A stretch of 64,000 nt of DNA from Rhyacichthys aspro (GCA_036850595.1 CM072158.1:15453422-15517421); one strand, 5' to 3'; shown: positions 23,231-36,559, counted from the stretch's first letter. The notes: generated by a model from the letters alone, not told the origin. Numbers and translations are program-made.

Positions 23231-25797
23231 ATGGCGGATGTTGTTGAAAAAGACACTATGAGGAATTACCATTTAGCGTCCGAGAAAATTGACCCAGGGG
23301 CCAGTCGCTATCCTTATTGTATTGTCTGGACACCAATCCCCGTGTTATCGTGAGTCTCGCGGCCAGTGACAGTGGGTTTTGACGCGGGACCAAGTGACAG
23401 TGCTTTAACTCTGTTAGCTTAGCTTGCTAGCAGCAGATTGACACTGTTGCTCACACGAACACCGACTCTGTGTTCAATATAGTAACGTAGCTTTTTATCT
23501 GATAAAATTAGACTCGAAAGTGTGTAGTCAAGGAAAACCGTTCTTTAAAAAGTTGCATAATTAAAACGAACCATCAGGTTTCACACGCACCTTACGTCTA
23601 TAATACAATGGCTATAATACAAACGTGTGTAATACATTAAAAATCATATAATAAATCAGTTGTCAAGTTATAAACCTATTTTAGGTCTAATGTTTAATAT
23701 TATATGACTGCTGTAAGAGATATGATGCTTAGGTGTATTCAACGCTAGTAAAATTGAGCTTTTCAGTTGCTTTAACTACTTCCCTGTGACTAGCTCCGTC
23801 TTTTCAAACCAAGTACCTTTGTTGCTAAAGGTTCCTCACAATATTTTCACTTGTCAGTCTGTTTCCCAGAAATACAGATAGTTCAGTCCTTACCCCTTCA
23901 CCTGTACAAATTATGCTTTCCTGGTTGTAACAGAGTTGTAATTTTTGTATTAATGGATATGTGTGTTTTTTGCAGATGGCTGCTGCCTTTCATCGGACAC
24001 ATGGGAATCTGTACTTCCACTGGAGTTATTCGGGACTTTGCCGGGCCATACTATGTTTCAGTGAGTGCACTGTATGCATTTGTATGTCACAATGGATCTA
24101 GGGGAGAATTACAAAAAAAACATTTATCCACAGTAAAAAAAAATAGTACTTTAAGTCCACCTTTTCTTTTTGCGATGACACCTTTTAAGTAAATTACAAT
24201 AGTCTCAATGTTTCACCATGGGCTACACAAGAAGTGCCCAAATTACTGTCTCATAAAAAGAAAGAAGAAATAGACCTGAAATTAACATCTTGGGCCAGTT
24301 TCTTGAAAGGTTGAAGTTGAGTACAATAACAAATTATATATTATTCTTAATATGGAAACAAACTGAATCCCAAATGTCAAAGAGCCCAAAAACTGTCATT
24401 TCACAAGATGTTGCTGTACAAGTATTGTCAAACAACCTCTATGTTTGGATTGTTTGATATCACTTTTCTAATTTAGGGGGACACTCTACTACCAAAAAAG
24501 TACAATTGTCTGCTTGAACCAAGCAAAGTATTTGTTAGATGACTTTATCTCAACAAAAATCTGAATTACAAATAACATTTTTTCATTTCTGCAGGAAGAT
24601 AACATGGCATTTGGAAGGCCTACAAAGTAAGTAGTGCACATTTGTTCTGATAACACTGATGTTTGAAATCAGACTCATCAATCTTACACTCATCTTTGTT
24701 TTTATTCTTAGGTACTGGATGCTTGACGTTAGTAAAGTGTACGCTAGTGGTTCCAATGCCTGGGACACAGCAGTGCACGATGCCTCGGAGGAATACAAGC
24801 ATAGGATGGTAAGCAACATGGTTTTTTGGTGTGTGTAAAATGGCCTCATGCTCACGGAGTTCAAGAGAGAGTCCCTCTATCTAACTTGGGTGTTTGTTTT
24901 GTACCAAAGCATAACCTCTGCTGTGACAACTGTCATTCCCACGTGGCCATGGCTCTGAATCTGATGCGATACGAAAACAGCACCTCATGGAACATGGTCA
25001 ACCTTTGTCTGCTCGCGCTCATCCACGGCAAACACGTCAGGTAAAGGGAAGAGTAAAACCACAAAAATGATTACATTGTAATTAGAACAGTTAATATCCA
25101 CTTTCTTTTAGTCTGACTTACCATTGGAGCAAGTGTACATTCACTCTAGCATAAGCTATTTATGAATTTGGGCCTAGACATTGTAACATGTTAATTTTAT
25201 AACCCTACATTTACAGCTATCACCAGAGGAAGTAGGACTATAGAGATTGTGAATGAGGCTTCAGTGGCCTCCCAGGGGTTTGGGTATAATTGCATTGCAT
25301 GCTTTGAACCTGTTGTGTCAGGACACAGGGAGAGAGTCCTGATTCTTAGGTGTATATATAGGACTTAACCAAGGAAGACCTACAAAAACATTGACTAGAA
25401 TCTTCTCCAAAGACGTCGACATTTGACTTTTTATGATCATAATGAAACATTTAGCTTTTTATGCCGTTACAGGTAAGTCTTTTAGATGTGTGTAAAACTC
25501 TTGCTACAGTCTGCAAAGTGTTTGCAATTGAGAAAAGGGGGTATTACATAACATGCATTTCTTAAGACCTGAAGTGTCATTTGAATAAGTGAGTATATAT
25601 TCTGAACACAGTTGTCATGGTAACAGCAGGCACTAAAATGATTGAGACCACCTAAATGTTTGACTTGTTTGTCCATGTACAGTAGCTTTACTTGTTTTTT
25701 CTTGTCCAGCTGTGCAGGGTTTCTGAAGACCTGGCTGCCTTTCATGATGCTTATGGGCATAATCCTTACAGTGGCTCTTGCTCTGAATCTTCGGTGA
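23231..25797 (+). CDS. tmem222: tmem222: transmembrane protein 222, complete
   Basis: Multi-pass membrane protein of the conserved DUF778/RTE1 family; the molecular function is not established. Six exons: 23231-23349, 23976-24060, 24595-24626, 24712-24808, 24910-25040 and 25710-25797, all GT/AG with matching phases, giving 183 residues (human about 208, with a longer N terminus). The order of conserved blocks is RYPYCIVWTPIPVLSWLLPF, IGHMGICTSTGVIRDFAGPY, EDNMAFGRPTKYWML, NAWDTAVHDASEEYKHRM, HNLCCDNCHSHVAMALNLMR and TWLPFMMLMGIILTVALALN, ending LR. Hydrophobic segments lie around residues 35-55 and near the C terminus. The His/Cys-rich HNLCCDNCHSHVA block is the family signature. The start ATG follows the ETS-bearing promoter region. 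Confidence 0.97.
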
Positions 25798-28561
25798 CGG
25801 GAACCTCAGGTTAAAGACATACTGGAATCCCTGCAGGTGGGAGCAGGGGTTAACCTTAAAGCAACCAAAGGGGTCATCACAGTCTCCAGAAAGGCAATAG
25901 AGGACACGAAGATAATAATAAACAGGGACAAAATGTGTGTACCAATGTAGGAAACCGGTGGGCTGTTGTTGGCATTAGTCCACCAGTGAAGCCGGTATTC
26001 CCCCGTGAGAGAAGGTTATTTATATTCAACTGTTTGTTTGAAGGAAGCTGAGTGCACACCCCCTGATGCATCAACTATTAGGACCACACACATGCACTTA
26101 ATGGATTGTGATTGTAGAATGGCTAACAGAAGGGTAAACCACCTGCAAACAGGTACACATAGTAGCTGAGGGAACACTTCGCCTTGCTTCAAAATGTTGG
26201 TGATCTTCTCTGTAATCAATTGAGAGAGTTATCCTTTGCTTCAGTGCTTCTTAAATGCCATTTTACTACTGGGGAGCACTAACATGTAAAATCAATTAGA
26301 TGCCTTTCTAGGGATTTAATGCATTTACTGCTTGATTTAATGTACTTTGGCTCTTTTACAAGAGCTCGATGTAAATATGCTCAAATAGTTTGTATTTTTG
26401 TCACTGCATCAAATGTACATATATATTTGTGTTGAATCAAATAGTCTTCTAAAAATATTTTTTCAAAAATCGTTATGCATCTCATGGTACTAGTCAAACA
26501 CGTTTACAGTAGATGTTTTCGCACATTAAACAAGAGCTCAACCATTCACTGATTGTGGCAATCTCAAAGAATGTGGTTTAGAGAAACTAAAAAACTGTGT
26601 TTTTTCTTTGGTTTTGTGTGTGCCAAGAGCAAAAAGAGGGGTCAACTCTGTTTGTCAAATTGTCAAACTTTGATCTTTCTGAAACAGTCAAGTTATTTCA
26701 AATGGCTTCCATTTAGATTGTTACTCATTATTGCTTTTAATTGAATAGTAAAGATAGCCAGTATCTAAAACAACCTCTTTGACTAATTTTAGTGTTGTGT
26801 TTCTTATTTTTAACCCTTTCTAAAATTCCTTCTAATGGTGGTTTGGAAAGCCGTTTCCATGGCTGTCACGGCTGAACCCAAATCCTTTCATTGTTTGCAA
26901 TCAAACAGAAAAAGTGTTGAGCCCTCTCTTTGGCCAGGGTACTGCCAGAAGCAGCAGGTAGTCAGGATCCTCAGGTTTTTCACGCTTACCGAGCCTAGAT
27001 GAATGTCCCTGCTTTCCCCCGGTGCCCGAGCAGCGTCCCTCCTGCTGTTCTCCACCTCTGCAGATCACAGTTGAAGGTCATTGTGAAATGCCAGCGCTGT
27101 TTCACAAAGCTTTGGTATCTGGTCAACATCCTGCAACAGTCCCGGGTACATGTGGTTAATTCAAATGTGTTTTTTCTACTAGTGGAGCTAAAGCACTGTG
27201 GCCTCCAGTGTGGGTTTCACTTTCACCCATACTGACTGTAAATATTTGAACACACATTATACTGTACACACCAGGTGCTCTTATACTTTGCAACCTCATT
27301 CTTCATGTTTTTAAATCATTTATAGCGTTGTAGTTTTTGTCTCTTTACTCCATTGTGCATATCTCGTTCCTGCTCTGCCAAGCACATTAGTGCCTAAGAG
27401 TGTGTGATTAACTATGTGTCTCATCACATACAGCAGACTGGAGAGTGTACATTGTTGCATGTATGTAGTGCACGCTAGAACAAGAGCGGTGTTGGTGAAG
27501 TTCAGGTTCAACTCACTGTGGTGAACCGCGGCGATCAGTAAGCTTCATTCAGTCACAGCTAACTGCCCCATGACCTCACTCTATTTAATACTCCGTATGT
27601 TTGTCTTAATCTTTTATGATTTCAGTTTCATGTGAAGCAAAACGATGAATTATGAATTAGTAAGTGAATGTTGATTTGATGCTATTGTTGGTAGCATGTG
27701 AAAAGCTACAGTAAACTAAACAGAGGAGTCTATTTAGAGCATTTAAATGATCCAGCCTTAAAATAGAAACTAGTCTTTTGATACTGTGTTATTTTTTTAA
27801 TGAGGAATCACTGCTGAAGAACTAACCCCTCATTGTAAATACATATGCTTATACTATACCTATACGGCAACTTGTAAGTATGTATGTATGTAAGGTCATT
27901 GACAAAATTAATGTATTATTTCAATGCTGGCGTAGCATGGGTTTTAAAATGAATGTACAGATATAATTCTACAATTATGGGTGTGTTAAATCTCAAGACA
28001 AACATGTAGTCCATTTGTGGCTGTGGAAATAACTTGAAGAAACAAACATGAATCCATTTAGTTCCATAATTACTTTAAACGATGGAAAATGCCAGAACAG
28101 CCCCCTTGAAATAGAAGTTGTTCTTTAGCAAAACTGTTCATTCATGATCCGAGCTATAAAAGGTTCATTGAAGACACAGACTTCTCATTAACCTATATTA
28201 AAAATATATGAGTGTATATTCTGAGCTACAAAACCGCAGATTATTTATCGGAGCGCATGTGCTGCAATACTCACTGGGGATGACTGGAGTGGGGTTGGAT
28301 GTTGCCTGCTGCGGTGCCTTGTCGTTTCCAGGAGCCAGGTCCAGGAATGTGGAGACCTGTGGTCCCAGCCTTTCAGTCTGCTGACAAAAGACAGTTGGGG
28401 ATGCTATTATTGGTGCCACTATTCTTACATACTTATACCAGTCTGCAGTTTTCAAACCCTCCTTTGTTTCTCTAATCCTTGAAACACCTTTGATTCTGTA
28501 GATCATATAGCCAACAGAAAAGTGACTGTATGGACTCAGAATGTTTACGACTTCAAATAAA
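25798..28561 (+). other. tmem222 3' UTR and downstream DNA
   Basis: AATAAA at 25917-25922 would give a short 3' UTR of about 140 nt. A second AATAAA at 28556-28561 would allow a much longer one. No conserved coding frame is visible on the plus strand. A candidate minus-strand exon lies at 28275-28377 (separate entry). Confidence 0.45.
28275..28377 (-). other. Candidate orphan exon on the minus strand
   Basis: A good acceptor (polypyrimidine, TTTTGTCAGCAG) and a strong donor (CCCCA|GTGAGTATT) bound 103 bases. The open frame reads TERLGPQVSTFLDLAPGNDK, then APQQATSNPTPVIP. No partner exon could be placed, and a second frame is also open, so it may be chance. Not recognised. Confidence 0.25.
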
Positions 28562-29639
28562 GATGTCTATTATTGTAGAAAAATGTGACTCTGGTTAACT
28601 CTTTGATGTTGACTGCGCAAGAAAAATATCACACTTTCCTTTACATCAGGTCTTGTCACTAGTCTTGTCACCGTTTCTAGAATAAACACACGCAGCTTTG
28701 ATATGGCTCAAACGGTCACAAGTCTGTCTTTGACTTTTATCCCTGTGGAGTATCAAAGTGTTAAAGAGAACACAGATCAAAGGCGCACAGTCAGGGGCCT
28801 CACTCCCCTCCCCCACCGACCATACCACCTGGGGACGTGGGACTGACCTGAGGACTACAGGCAGGAAATGTCCAAACGAGGTCTATACTCTGAGAAGCAG
28901 GTTTGGATTGGAAATTTGAGAATTAAATATTGGATGGAAGTGAGTCGATAACACTGACTGCGGAGTTCTCCAAATGGATTCATGGAGTTTAAGAAATAGC
29001 AAGAAATTTCCAAATCCGATCGTAAAGGTTGAACAACAGACGCGAACTTAAACAAATGCATGTGTGGCTCATGTCTGCAGCAAAACGTGGGAACGCCTTC
29101 TTACTCAGAAAATGCATTGCATGGGCTATTCCTTTTCAAACAAGGACATACAGTAAGTTTATTTACTATAAAAAGTAATGTTTTCCATTTTGTCTGCCTT
29201 AATCAGTTTAACCTATTAAAACCTGGTTGAAGAAAAGCCCTCTCCTCCATCCCTGCCTCATGCCACTCTAGGATGAGGAGTGTGTGTTGGACCCGGACCT
29301 AGCGCAGACTATAGCCTACAAGCCCCTCCCACAGATCATTGCACTGGGCGATTGTCCTTTTAACTTCATTGTTAGAGAAGAAGCGACGCCCCGCGTTGCC
29401 ACTGCAAAGGATCAAAAGCCCCTCTCTGATCAGCACGACCCCCAGTTTTGTTCTGATGGAAATCAGAGCGAGCCTGCCGGCCACACTTTCTGCAGAGACG
29501 CAAAGTTGAAGCACATTCCCGGCCGGGACAACACATGGTGATGATGAAGTCTCCGAGGAGCTGATTGTGTCATCGATACCCCCACTTTTACTTACTCTTT
29601 CTTTTGTGTTGCTCGCACGGTTTTATTTCTTTTTCCAAA
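28562..29639 (+). promoter_or_regulatory. tpbg upstream region and 5' UTR
   Basis: From about 29280 the base composition rises in G+C, leading into the tpbg start. The open frame at 29284-29541 is not in frame with a recognised protein and is taken as 5' UTR. No TATA box was identified with confidence. Confidence 0.4.
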
Positions 29640-31452
29640 ATGCTGGACTTAGCGCGATGCCTTGTTTTTTGCGCGCTCCTCGGCTCCGTTTACGCGGCGT
29701 GCCCAACGCGCTGCGAGTGCTCAGAGGCGGCTCATACCGTGAAGTGCGTCTTCAAAGATCTAAGGAGCATCCCAAGTGGGATCCCAGGATACACCAGGAA
29801 TCTGTTCATAACTGGGAATCAGATCAGTCGTATCGGGCCGGAGTCATTCATCGGACTGGAGAATGTCACCAACCTTTCTCTGAGCAATAACAGGTAAAAG
29901 TAACCGCATCAGACCACATTTATGTTCACTGTAATCTTATAGGCTTTGAGTATTTGCAGACTCCAAAATGATTTGTATTTGTGGTATGTTTCCAGAAACC
30001 ATGATTTCAAGAGTAACTGGTCATTATGATGCTAATTCTTTATGGCATTATATTACAAACAGATAAAAAAACATTTTTAGGCAAGAACAACTCCTTATGG
30101 CTAAGGGAAATGACAAGGCTTGATGTAATATAGAAAAAGTAAGGAAAAAAAGCTGTGTTGAGAATTTAAACTTTGACAATAAAGGCAAATAAACCAAATG
30201 ATTGGATCTTAACCAAAACTATGACTAAGACATATTTTTAATCAAAAGCCAGTACAACAGCCTTTCTCAAACAATCACTTTGTGTCCTCTAACCTTAACC
30301 CAAGATATGCTTAATGCCTCAACTGAACCATCGTCCTGCATATTTTTGTATTGCATTGCACATTGACTGCCACAGGAATAACAGACAGACAGACAGTAAA
30401 ACAGTGAACAATTCTTTCAGAGTTGAACAGTACCGTCTGAATGAGTTTCAAGAGAATAAAGCTAAAGTATTGTATAAATGACACCTAACAAGGTTCTGTA
30501 CACTTCTTGGTGCAGTACATTAGAAATAACCATTTCAATTCAAATGACCAGCTTCTGTTACATTTCACTGTAACTTGATTTAATCTGTTTCTTGTGTTGC
30601 AGAATTTCTGAAGTAGAATCCCACACCTTCGCGCAGCTCCGCAGCCTTCGCTCTTTGGACTTGAGCAACAACCAGCTGGCGGTCATCCACCCGGAGGCCT
30701 TCACCGTCCAGAACCAGTCTCTCCGGGAGCTCAACCTCAGCCGGGCTCTGTACAACCACTCGTCCGTGATGGATCTGGCCACCTCTCTGCGCTGGAGCTC
30801 CCTGGGCGGCTTGCGAGTCTTGGACCTGTCCCACAACAGCCTCATCTTACTCCCCGCTCGCATCTTTTCCCACTTGACCAACCTGCGACGTCTCCAATTG
30901 TCCAACAACTCCCTGGTGGCCATTCACAACTCCACCTTCCAGGGTTTGGAGCAGCTGGAGGAACTTGATTTGAGCCTCAATGCTCTTAAAACGGTCTCGG
31001 ACGAGGGTATTAGAGAGCTGGACTCGCTTCCAAGTACAACACTTCTGCTGGAGGACAATCCCTTTATGTGCAAGTGTGGAATTGAACCTTTCACTCTGTG
31101 GGTCAACAGATCACAAGCGCGGATTCAGGACGTTGATGGACTAGTATGTGCATTCCCAGCCAGTTTGAGAAATACCTCTCTGCTGGAGGCCGGGAAGCTG
31201 ACTCTGGGGTGTCACCAAAGGGACGCAGCAGGAGATCTAGCTCTGCAGACTTCTTACGTGTTTTTGGGAATTGTTCTGGGCTTCATAGGGCTCATTTTTC
31301 TCTTTGTGCTATACCTGAATCGAAAAGGAATCAAGAAGCGGATCTATGACATGCGGGATGCCTGCAGAGAGGTGTGGGAAGGGTACCACTACCGCTTTGA
31401 GATAGACTCCGACCCGAGGTTATCACAGGTCTCCACGAGCGCTGATGTGTGA
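29640..31452 (+). CDS. tpbg: tpbg-like: trophoblast glycoprotein (5T4) LRR membrane protein, complete
   Basis: Type I surface glycoprotein of the 5T4/TPBG family, linked in vertebrates to Wnt modulation, cell motility and synapse biology. Two exons, 29640-29893 and 30603-31452 (phase 2, AG|A), give 367 residues (human TPBG 420). Order: signal peptide (1-19, LVFCALLGSVYA), LRRNT cysteines CPTRCEC (21-27), leucine-rich repeats such as LRSLDLSNNQL and LRVLDLSHNSL, and LRRCT starting NPFMCKCG. Then a membrane helix (about 302-323, YVFLGIVLGFIGLIFLFVLY) and a cytoplasmic tail. The tail block LNRKGIKKRIYDMRDACRE and the end SADV match TPBG, whose C-terminal SDV is a PDZ ligand. N-glycosylation sequons are present (NVT, NHS, NST, NRS). 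A TPBGL identity is possible but the tail fits TPBG. Human TPBG coding sequence is, to my knowledge, in one exon, so the intron here is notable. Confidence 0.93.
29894..30602 (+). other. Intron within the tpbg LRR region
   Basis: GTAAAAG donor and TTGTGTTGCAG acceptor interrupt an Arg codon between SLSNNR and ISEVESHTF. AT-rich, with no other feature seen. Confidence 0.9.
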
Positions 31453-33745
31453 AAGGACTTTTTGCAATGCATTTATCCATTTAAAAATGTAAAAAGTGTA
31501 CAGACTTGCCTGTAAATACAAACTAATAATCTTTGATATAAGCATGCACTATACATCTTTATTCTCTATGGGCTGAGTGCTACAGTACGGGTCAGTACGG
31601 TACAGTTTTGTGCAGGTAACCCTTGAAGAGGCTTGTGTTTACTGCGCTGTGTGCAGGATAGCACCATCTTTTACTTCAACAGTGGAAAAGATTTTTCCAG
31701 AGATGCTTCCAATGTAGTACCAGCTTTCTGATGTTTGAAATTCAGAAAGAGCCACCATTTTACTGCATTGTAGAGTCCCACTATGTAATGCACCGAGTTC
31801 TGTACGTCAGACTATGTAGCCTGACCAGCCTGACCCCATTACTTTCATAGTGAAGTGGGTCGGGAGCACGTCCGATTCAAAATCAATCCAACCTGACAAC
31901 TGCTATCTAAAACAAGACATGCATTATGTGATGCTTTGTTTCTTCAATTGGTTTTGTTTTTCAAATTGCGCCAATAGGCCAGAGGCAGTTCATTCTGCGT
32001 ATGTTGGTACTGCCCCTTGTAACTGATTTGTTGAATGTCTGTAATTGCATTCAGAGGTAGTTTAACCTGTGTCATCTGCACCTCCCTCTCGGAATCAAAC
32101 TCATATCGAGAGGAATCAGACAAATTCTTTGCATAGAGAAGAAAAAAATTAGGATGGATGCTGGTCAGGCTACAAACCATACAGACTACACATGAAACTG
32201 GAAACAGTTATTGCTCATGGACAACAGCTTTTTTAAAGATACTTTGTACTGCTTTTGACAAGTGAAACTGACCAGTTCTCATAAGACCCGTACTGTACCA
32301 CTACAGAAAAGACAAGGCTTAATACTCTCTAAACATACATGACCCTGATCAGTTTGTTCAGATTCAAATGAATGATACATATCTACTCGACTGTGCTTTG
32401 AAAATGGTCTCCGGAGTATTTTTTTCTGAAATGCAAACAAAAACCACCACCAGGAGTGTCTTTAAACTGCATTTCTACTTAAAACTATGAGGCAAATACT
32501 CAGCTGAGAAAGAGAACAAAGGGAAATCTGTTTTTGTACTATGGAAACTCTTATTTAACATCCAACTGAAACGTACAGATTTCTTGGCTCCAGAAAATGA
32601 TCGATTTTTAAAAGTTGTCTATTTTGATGCATGTTTTTACCACTTCTCTGTGCATAATCATCATAGTGTTCGCAGCGCCGCCTACAGGCCTGGCAGACAA
32701 TTTCCATGTGCAGCATCTCTTTTATAAAGCGCCCTACATTCTCTCCAGCAGAAGTGCCTGAAATCACACGAGTCAGCTGAACTCTCATTCTACATAACAT
32801 AGTGTTTTATTTATTGTTGCTACGTCCGTAATTGCCCACTTATTTAACTTGCACAGAGGCGACAAAAGGCAGCAATAAATTCCTGACACTCCGAAAACAA
32901 ACCTGTGGGAATTCTAAGCACAATCCCTCATTCATCTTTGAACCATCTCGAGCCCTTTGGTCCTCGGTCCCTAAGCCCCGGGGTGCCTGAAAGGAATTAA
33001 CCCCCTCCTAAAAGCACTCCTAAAACCATTGCTTTACTGCAGTTTGGCTGGTGGACAGGGGACGAGGGGACAGTTCGAGGCGTACCAGCGGAAATCTCCA
33101 AGCCCTCTGTTTTTTTTTTTTACTCTCCTTTTTTTCATAAAACGTTGCTTTGTTCAACTGCTCGGGTTTTATTGTCAAAATGATGAGAACCAGTCGCGCA
33201 GTGAGGCCGCTGAAAGCACTCTCCCTCCTCCTCAAAGACAACAGCCGCTCTGGAGGCACTTTGAAAGAAACGTCTGGCTCTCCACGTTTTTCTGTTTAAG
33301 GGGATTTTTTTTTTCCTTCAGTGATAAGATACAGATGATTCCAAAACACCAGCTACATTGTTTCATTCAACAGTTTGATCGGTGACCCATAAAGAAGTCA
33401 AGTTATCTACCTTACGCAACACAGAGTTTGAGAATGGAGTAGTAATGTTGGCTTAAATGTCAGAAGCACAGTTTCTTTAATACTCACATGACGACAACTC
33501 TTCTGTGTGACCTTTTGATGTGACAGCGCAGGAGGAAATACAGAGAGGATGGCTGGAACTGCTCCGAATGTTTATTGCCCAAGTGGCTGGTATCTGGGAT
33601 CAGGGAACTCTTCAGACTTTTACTGGAAGTGCATCCTTTTGTATAAAGCCAAAGTTGCATCTTCTACTTATCAAGCTCCTCTGATGGCAGTCCAGAACTG
33701 TTTATAACACAGAACCATTTACTGCATGTGTACTGATTAAATAAA
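31453..33745 (+). other. tpbg 3' UTR and flank
   Basis: Candidate poly(A) signals are AATAAA at 32874-32879 and 33740-33745; the true end is not resolved. No conserved coding frame is present. A GC-richer patch at about 32.9-33.25 kb stands out and could be conserved UTR or regulatory DNA. Confidence 0.4.
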
Positions 33746-33956
33746 TCTTCAGAAAGTCATTATGTCTCTATGCTCATTTGGTTCCACTGGAAGTCTGCAA
33801 GGAGATATTTTAACTTGGCTGGTTGGTACTGGTAAACCCTGAAGAGGTTTGCCAGCCAAAAAGCGCTGCCTGCAAAAAAACAACAAAAAAACAAAAACAA
33901 AACAGTGACATACAGTGCTCCACAAGATACTAATACATTACACCAAACCAAAGTTT

Positions 33957-34353
33957 AGAGTTTAGCGTAAGCTTAGCTGCGACTTCAGTGTCAGTATGGT
34001 AATTATCTCCTCCATGTTAAACATTACATGATTGAACTGACAGTATTTATCCTCCCTTTTCTCTATTTATGTTTTTCTTTTTTGCGCTGTTTTGCTGTGT
34101 TCAAAGGCATGTTCAGCACCCAAAATACACTTCAACAGCTATTAAACTTCCTGGAACGTCATATGACAAGCCGGTGTCAACCAATGGGAACGCTCCTTTT
34201 TTGAGCATGTGGTTTTGCGAGCATGTGATTGGCCAAGGTTTTCCATTCCTGAATAGAGATTCTCATCTATTACAATCCCTTTAAATAAACTCTAGATGGC
34301 ATCATAAAACCTGTTATTTAGACTAGAAGAAAAAATATACCAGGTAGAGTCTG
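33957..34353 (+). repeat. Dispersed repeat family A, copy 2
   Basis: This is the counterpart of 17690-18125 in opposite orientation. It starts at TTTAGCGTAAGCTTAGCTGC and ends around CAGGTAGAGTCTGTTTAA. Shared blocks are collinear over nearly 400 bp with small indels. No terminal inverted repeat or coding capacity was identified. Confidence 0.8.
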
Positions 34354-35328
34354 TTTAACTTTAAAAAAAAACTTTGATGTGTTGCAGTGATGTGAAGTGA
34401 GTAAATTTAACTCAGCAGTGCAAAACACTGGAGCTGCAACAAACAAAAGTAGAACATTGTTTGTGCTTTCTTCCTAGCTGTCTAAACTTTAAATTCCAAA
34501 AACTGTCCCAATTTCCAACATTATAACGACTCACTGTCAGTTAATGCAATGTATTACATGTTTAGTATAATGGAGACAGAGAGATGTTTTTAATTTACAG
34601 AGCTACAGCCATAAGATGCTAACGCTATCTGTTGCTAATAAATGCTAGCTAGCTAATACTGCTTACAACATTAAACATTCCTTCTTCTTGATATATAACT
34701 GTTCATCACAAAAATCAGCTTCATTTTAGTAACATTCACTTCTTGTTTTCACATGAGTATTTTTCATCCAACAATTAGCGAGCACATCTTTTAATAACTG
34801 TCGGTAGTGCTATGTGCTATGGTACACTATTTGGGATAGGGCTACACAGAGCACCATTAGCTTTCAGTACTCATCTAGCTATAGCTAAAGGCCTATATAT
34901 TTTAAATAATTTAATAATTTGTACTTTTGCCCTTAATTTAGGGTAAAAAAAGCTGTTGGGCATTGTAGTGAATCATAACCATTGTGGGCTAGGTAATGTT
35001 ACCTTGGCAGCGAGGAAGATGGTGTTGGCAATTGTTGAACCTGCTACTGTCCCAGGCTCTGACAGCTAAGCTACACCTGTCCATTCATAAATGTGTCAGG
35101 TTTTATTTTTGCTTTGTTAATCAGATTTATTTGAGTGTGCATGCAGAACGGACCTCTGGTGAAAGGTGAAAAGGTTTTTGCTGAAGTAGCCAAAGTGTAG
35201 TGTGGGTTTAGAATTGCTGACTACACCTTGGAGATTTAGCTGCATACTGTATGTATGTAACCTTTTTGTCCGGCTTTATTTATGAGACCTCTGACAAGAC
35301 AGTGGCTGTGCTCTGTTTCAGCTATAGA

Positions 35329-35861
35329 TAGGGTGACCATACTTTTAAACCTCAAAATCAGGACACTTTAAGTTTACTGCAAATCCAACAACATCAGCTT
35401 AACAAATAGAAACAATACCGCCTGAAAATAATATAACACCAGTAAATACCAGTAAAAACCAGCATAGCCTATTCATTTCCTGTTTTGTTTTTTTAAGACA
35501 CTTGTATTGTTCCTGGAACTCGTTCATAAATCACAGCTTTTATTTTGGCTGATGAAAGGTCAAACTGTGAACACTGAAGAAGGACAGCTTAGCAATAGCC
35601 TCACGCTTAAGAACCACTCATTATTGAGCTACAGACATACAGAACACTAAACACTATTGATCTTTTTCAATTGGTTAATATTGCCATCGACATAGTAACG
35701 CTGTGATTGACATTCAACAGACAAATTAGCTCCAAAATAGATACATTGGGGACAGAGAAAGGGCAAAAATAGGACATTTTAGTGTTAATGTAGATATCTG
35801 GCGGGACAAAGGGCTTGAAATAAGGACTGTCCTGGTTAAATTGGGACATATGATCACCCTA
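35329..35861. mobile_element. hAT-type MITE (533 bp) with 8-bp target duplication
   Basis: The ends are TAGGGTGACCATA and its inverse TATGATCACCCTA, a terminal type common in hAT non-autonomous elements. The flanking 8-bp direct repeats are GCTATAGA (35321-35328) and GCTATAAA (35862-35869), one mismatch apart. Subterminal CAGGAC/GTCCTG motifs are also inverted. There is no transposase frame. Confidence 0.85.
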
Positions 35862-36559
35862 GCTATAAATGATGTCATAAAAAAATGCATGTCCAACAAA
35901 GCAACAAAAAAAGTGTTTTACCATTTGGCCCATATGAGGATGCAAGTTAGACATTAAACTAGATGCTTTAGAACTGGCTAAAATATGCATTTTGTTTTAT
36001 GTGTGTTTAAAAGATATCAATATTGCACTAAATGTTTTAGTACTGTATGTTGGCTGCTGTAAGGAAGAATGCTAAGAAGCTATAGCCTTGAAGCTGGATG
36101 TGTGGGTTACATTGCCAAATATACAATTAAATAATGTCTACGTCTAATGTGTTTTTCAGCACTTTCAGCAATATGTAAGCTAAACTCATCAGGTAGACCT
36201 CGGTTATACAGGCTTTGATCTCTCTGAGTGCTTCATGTTATGATAGTTGGCTTCTGTACATGTTCTTACGTATACACACACATGCATCCAGAGACTAGAG
36301 AAGCTAAACACCAAGCCACCTGCTAATGTTCTCTATCTACTCACTGACAGCACACACATGTCATTTGCCAAACTGTTGTTTATGTGAAATCCACTATTTC
36401 TGGTTTGCTTAATCCCCTTTTTGCTTCCATTGCCAAAATGCACATGCACTTCATATAATGTGCAAACAGTAAAATTTTGATTTTGAGTTAAACCACTGTG
36501 CAGCCAGTACAACTTGATAAAACCATGTATTCATAATGTTGACCCTGACGTCCCAGTGT

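Noticed and set aside
29284..29541. 85-residue plus-strand frame before tpbg
   Set aside because: Lacks a good ATG start and sits where the tpbg 5' UTR is expected.
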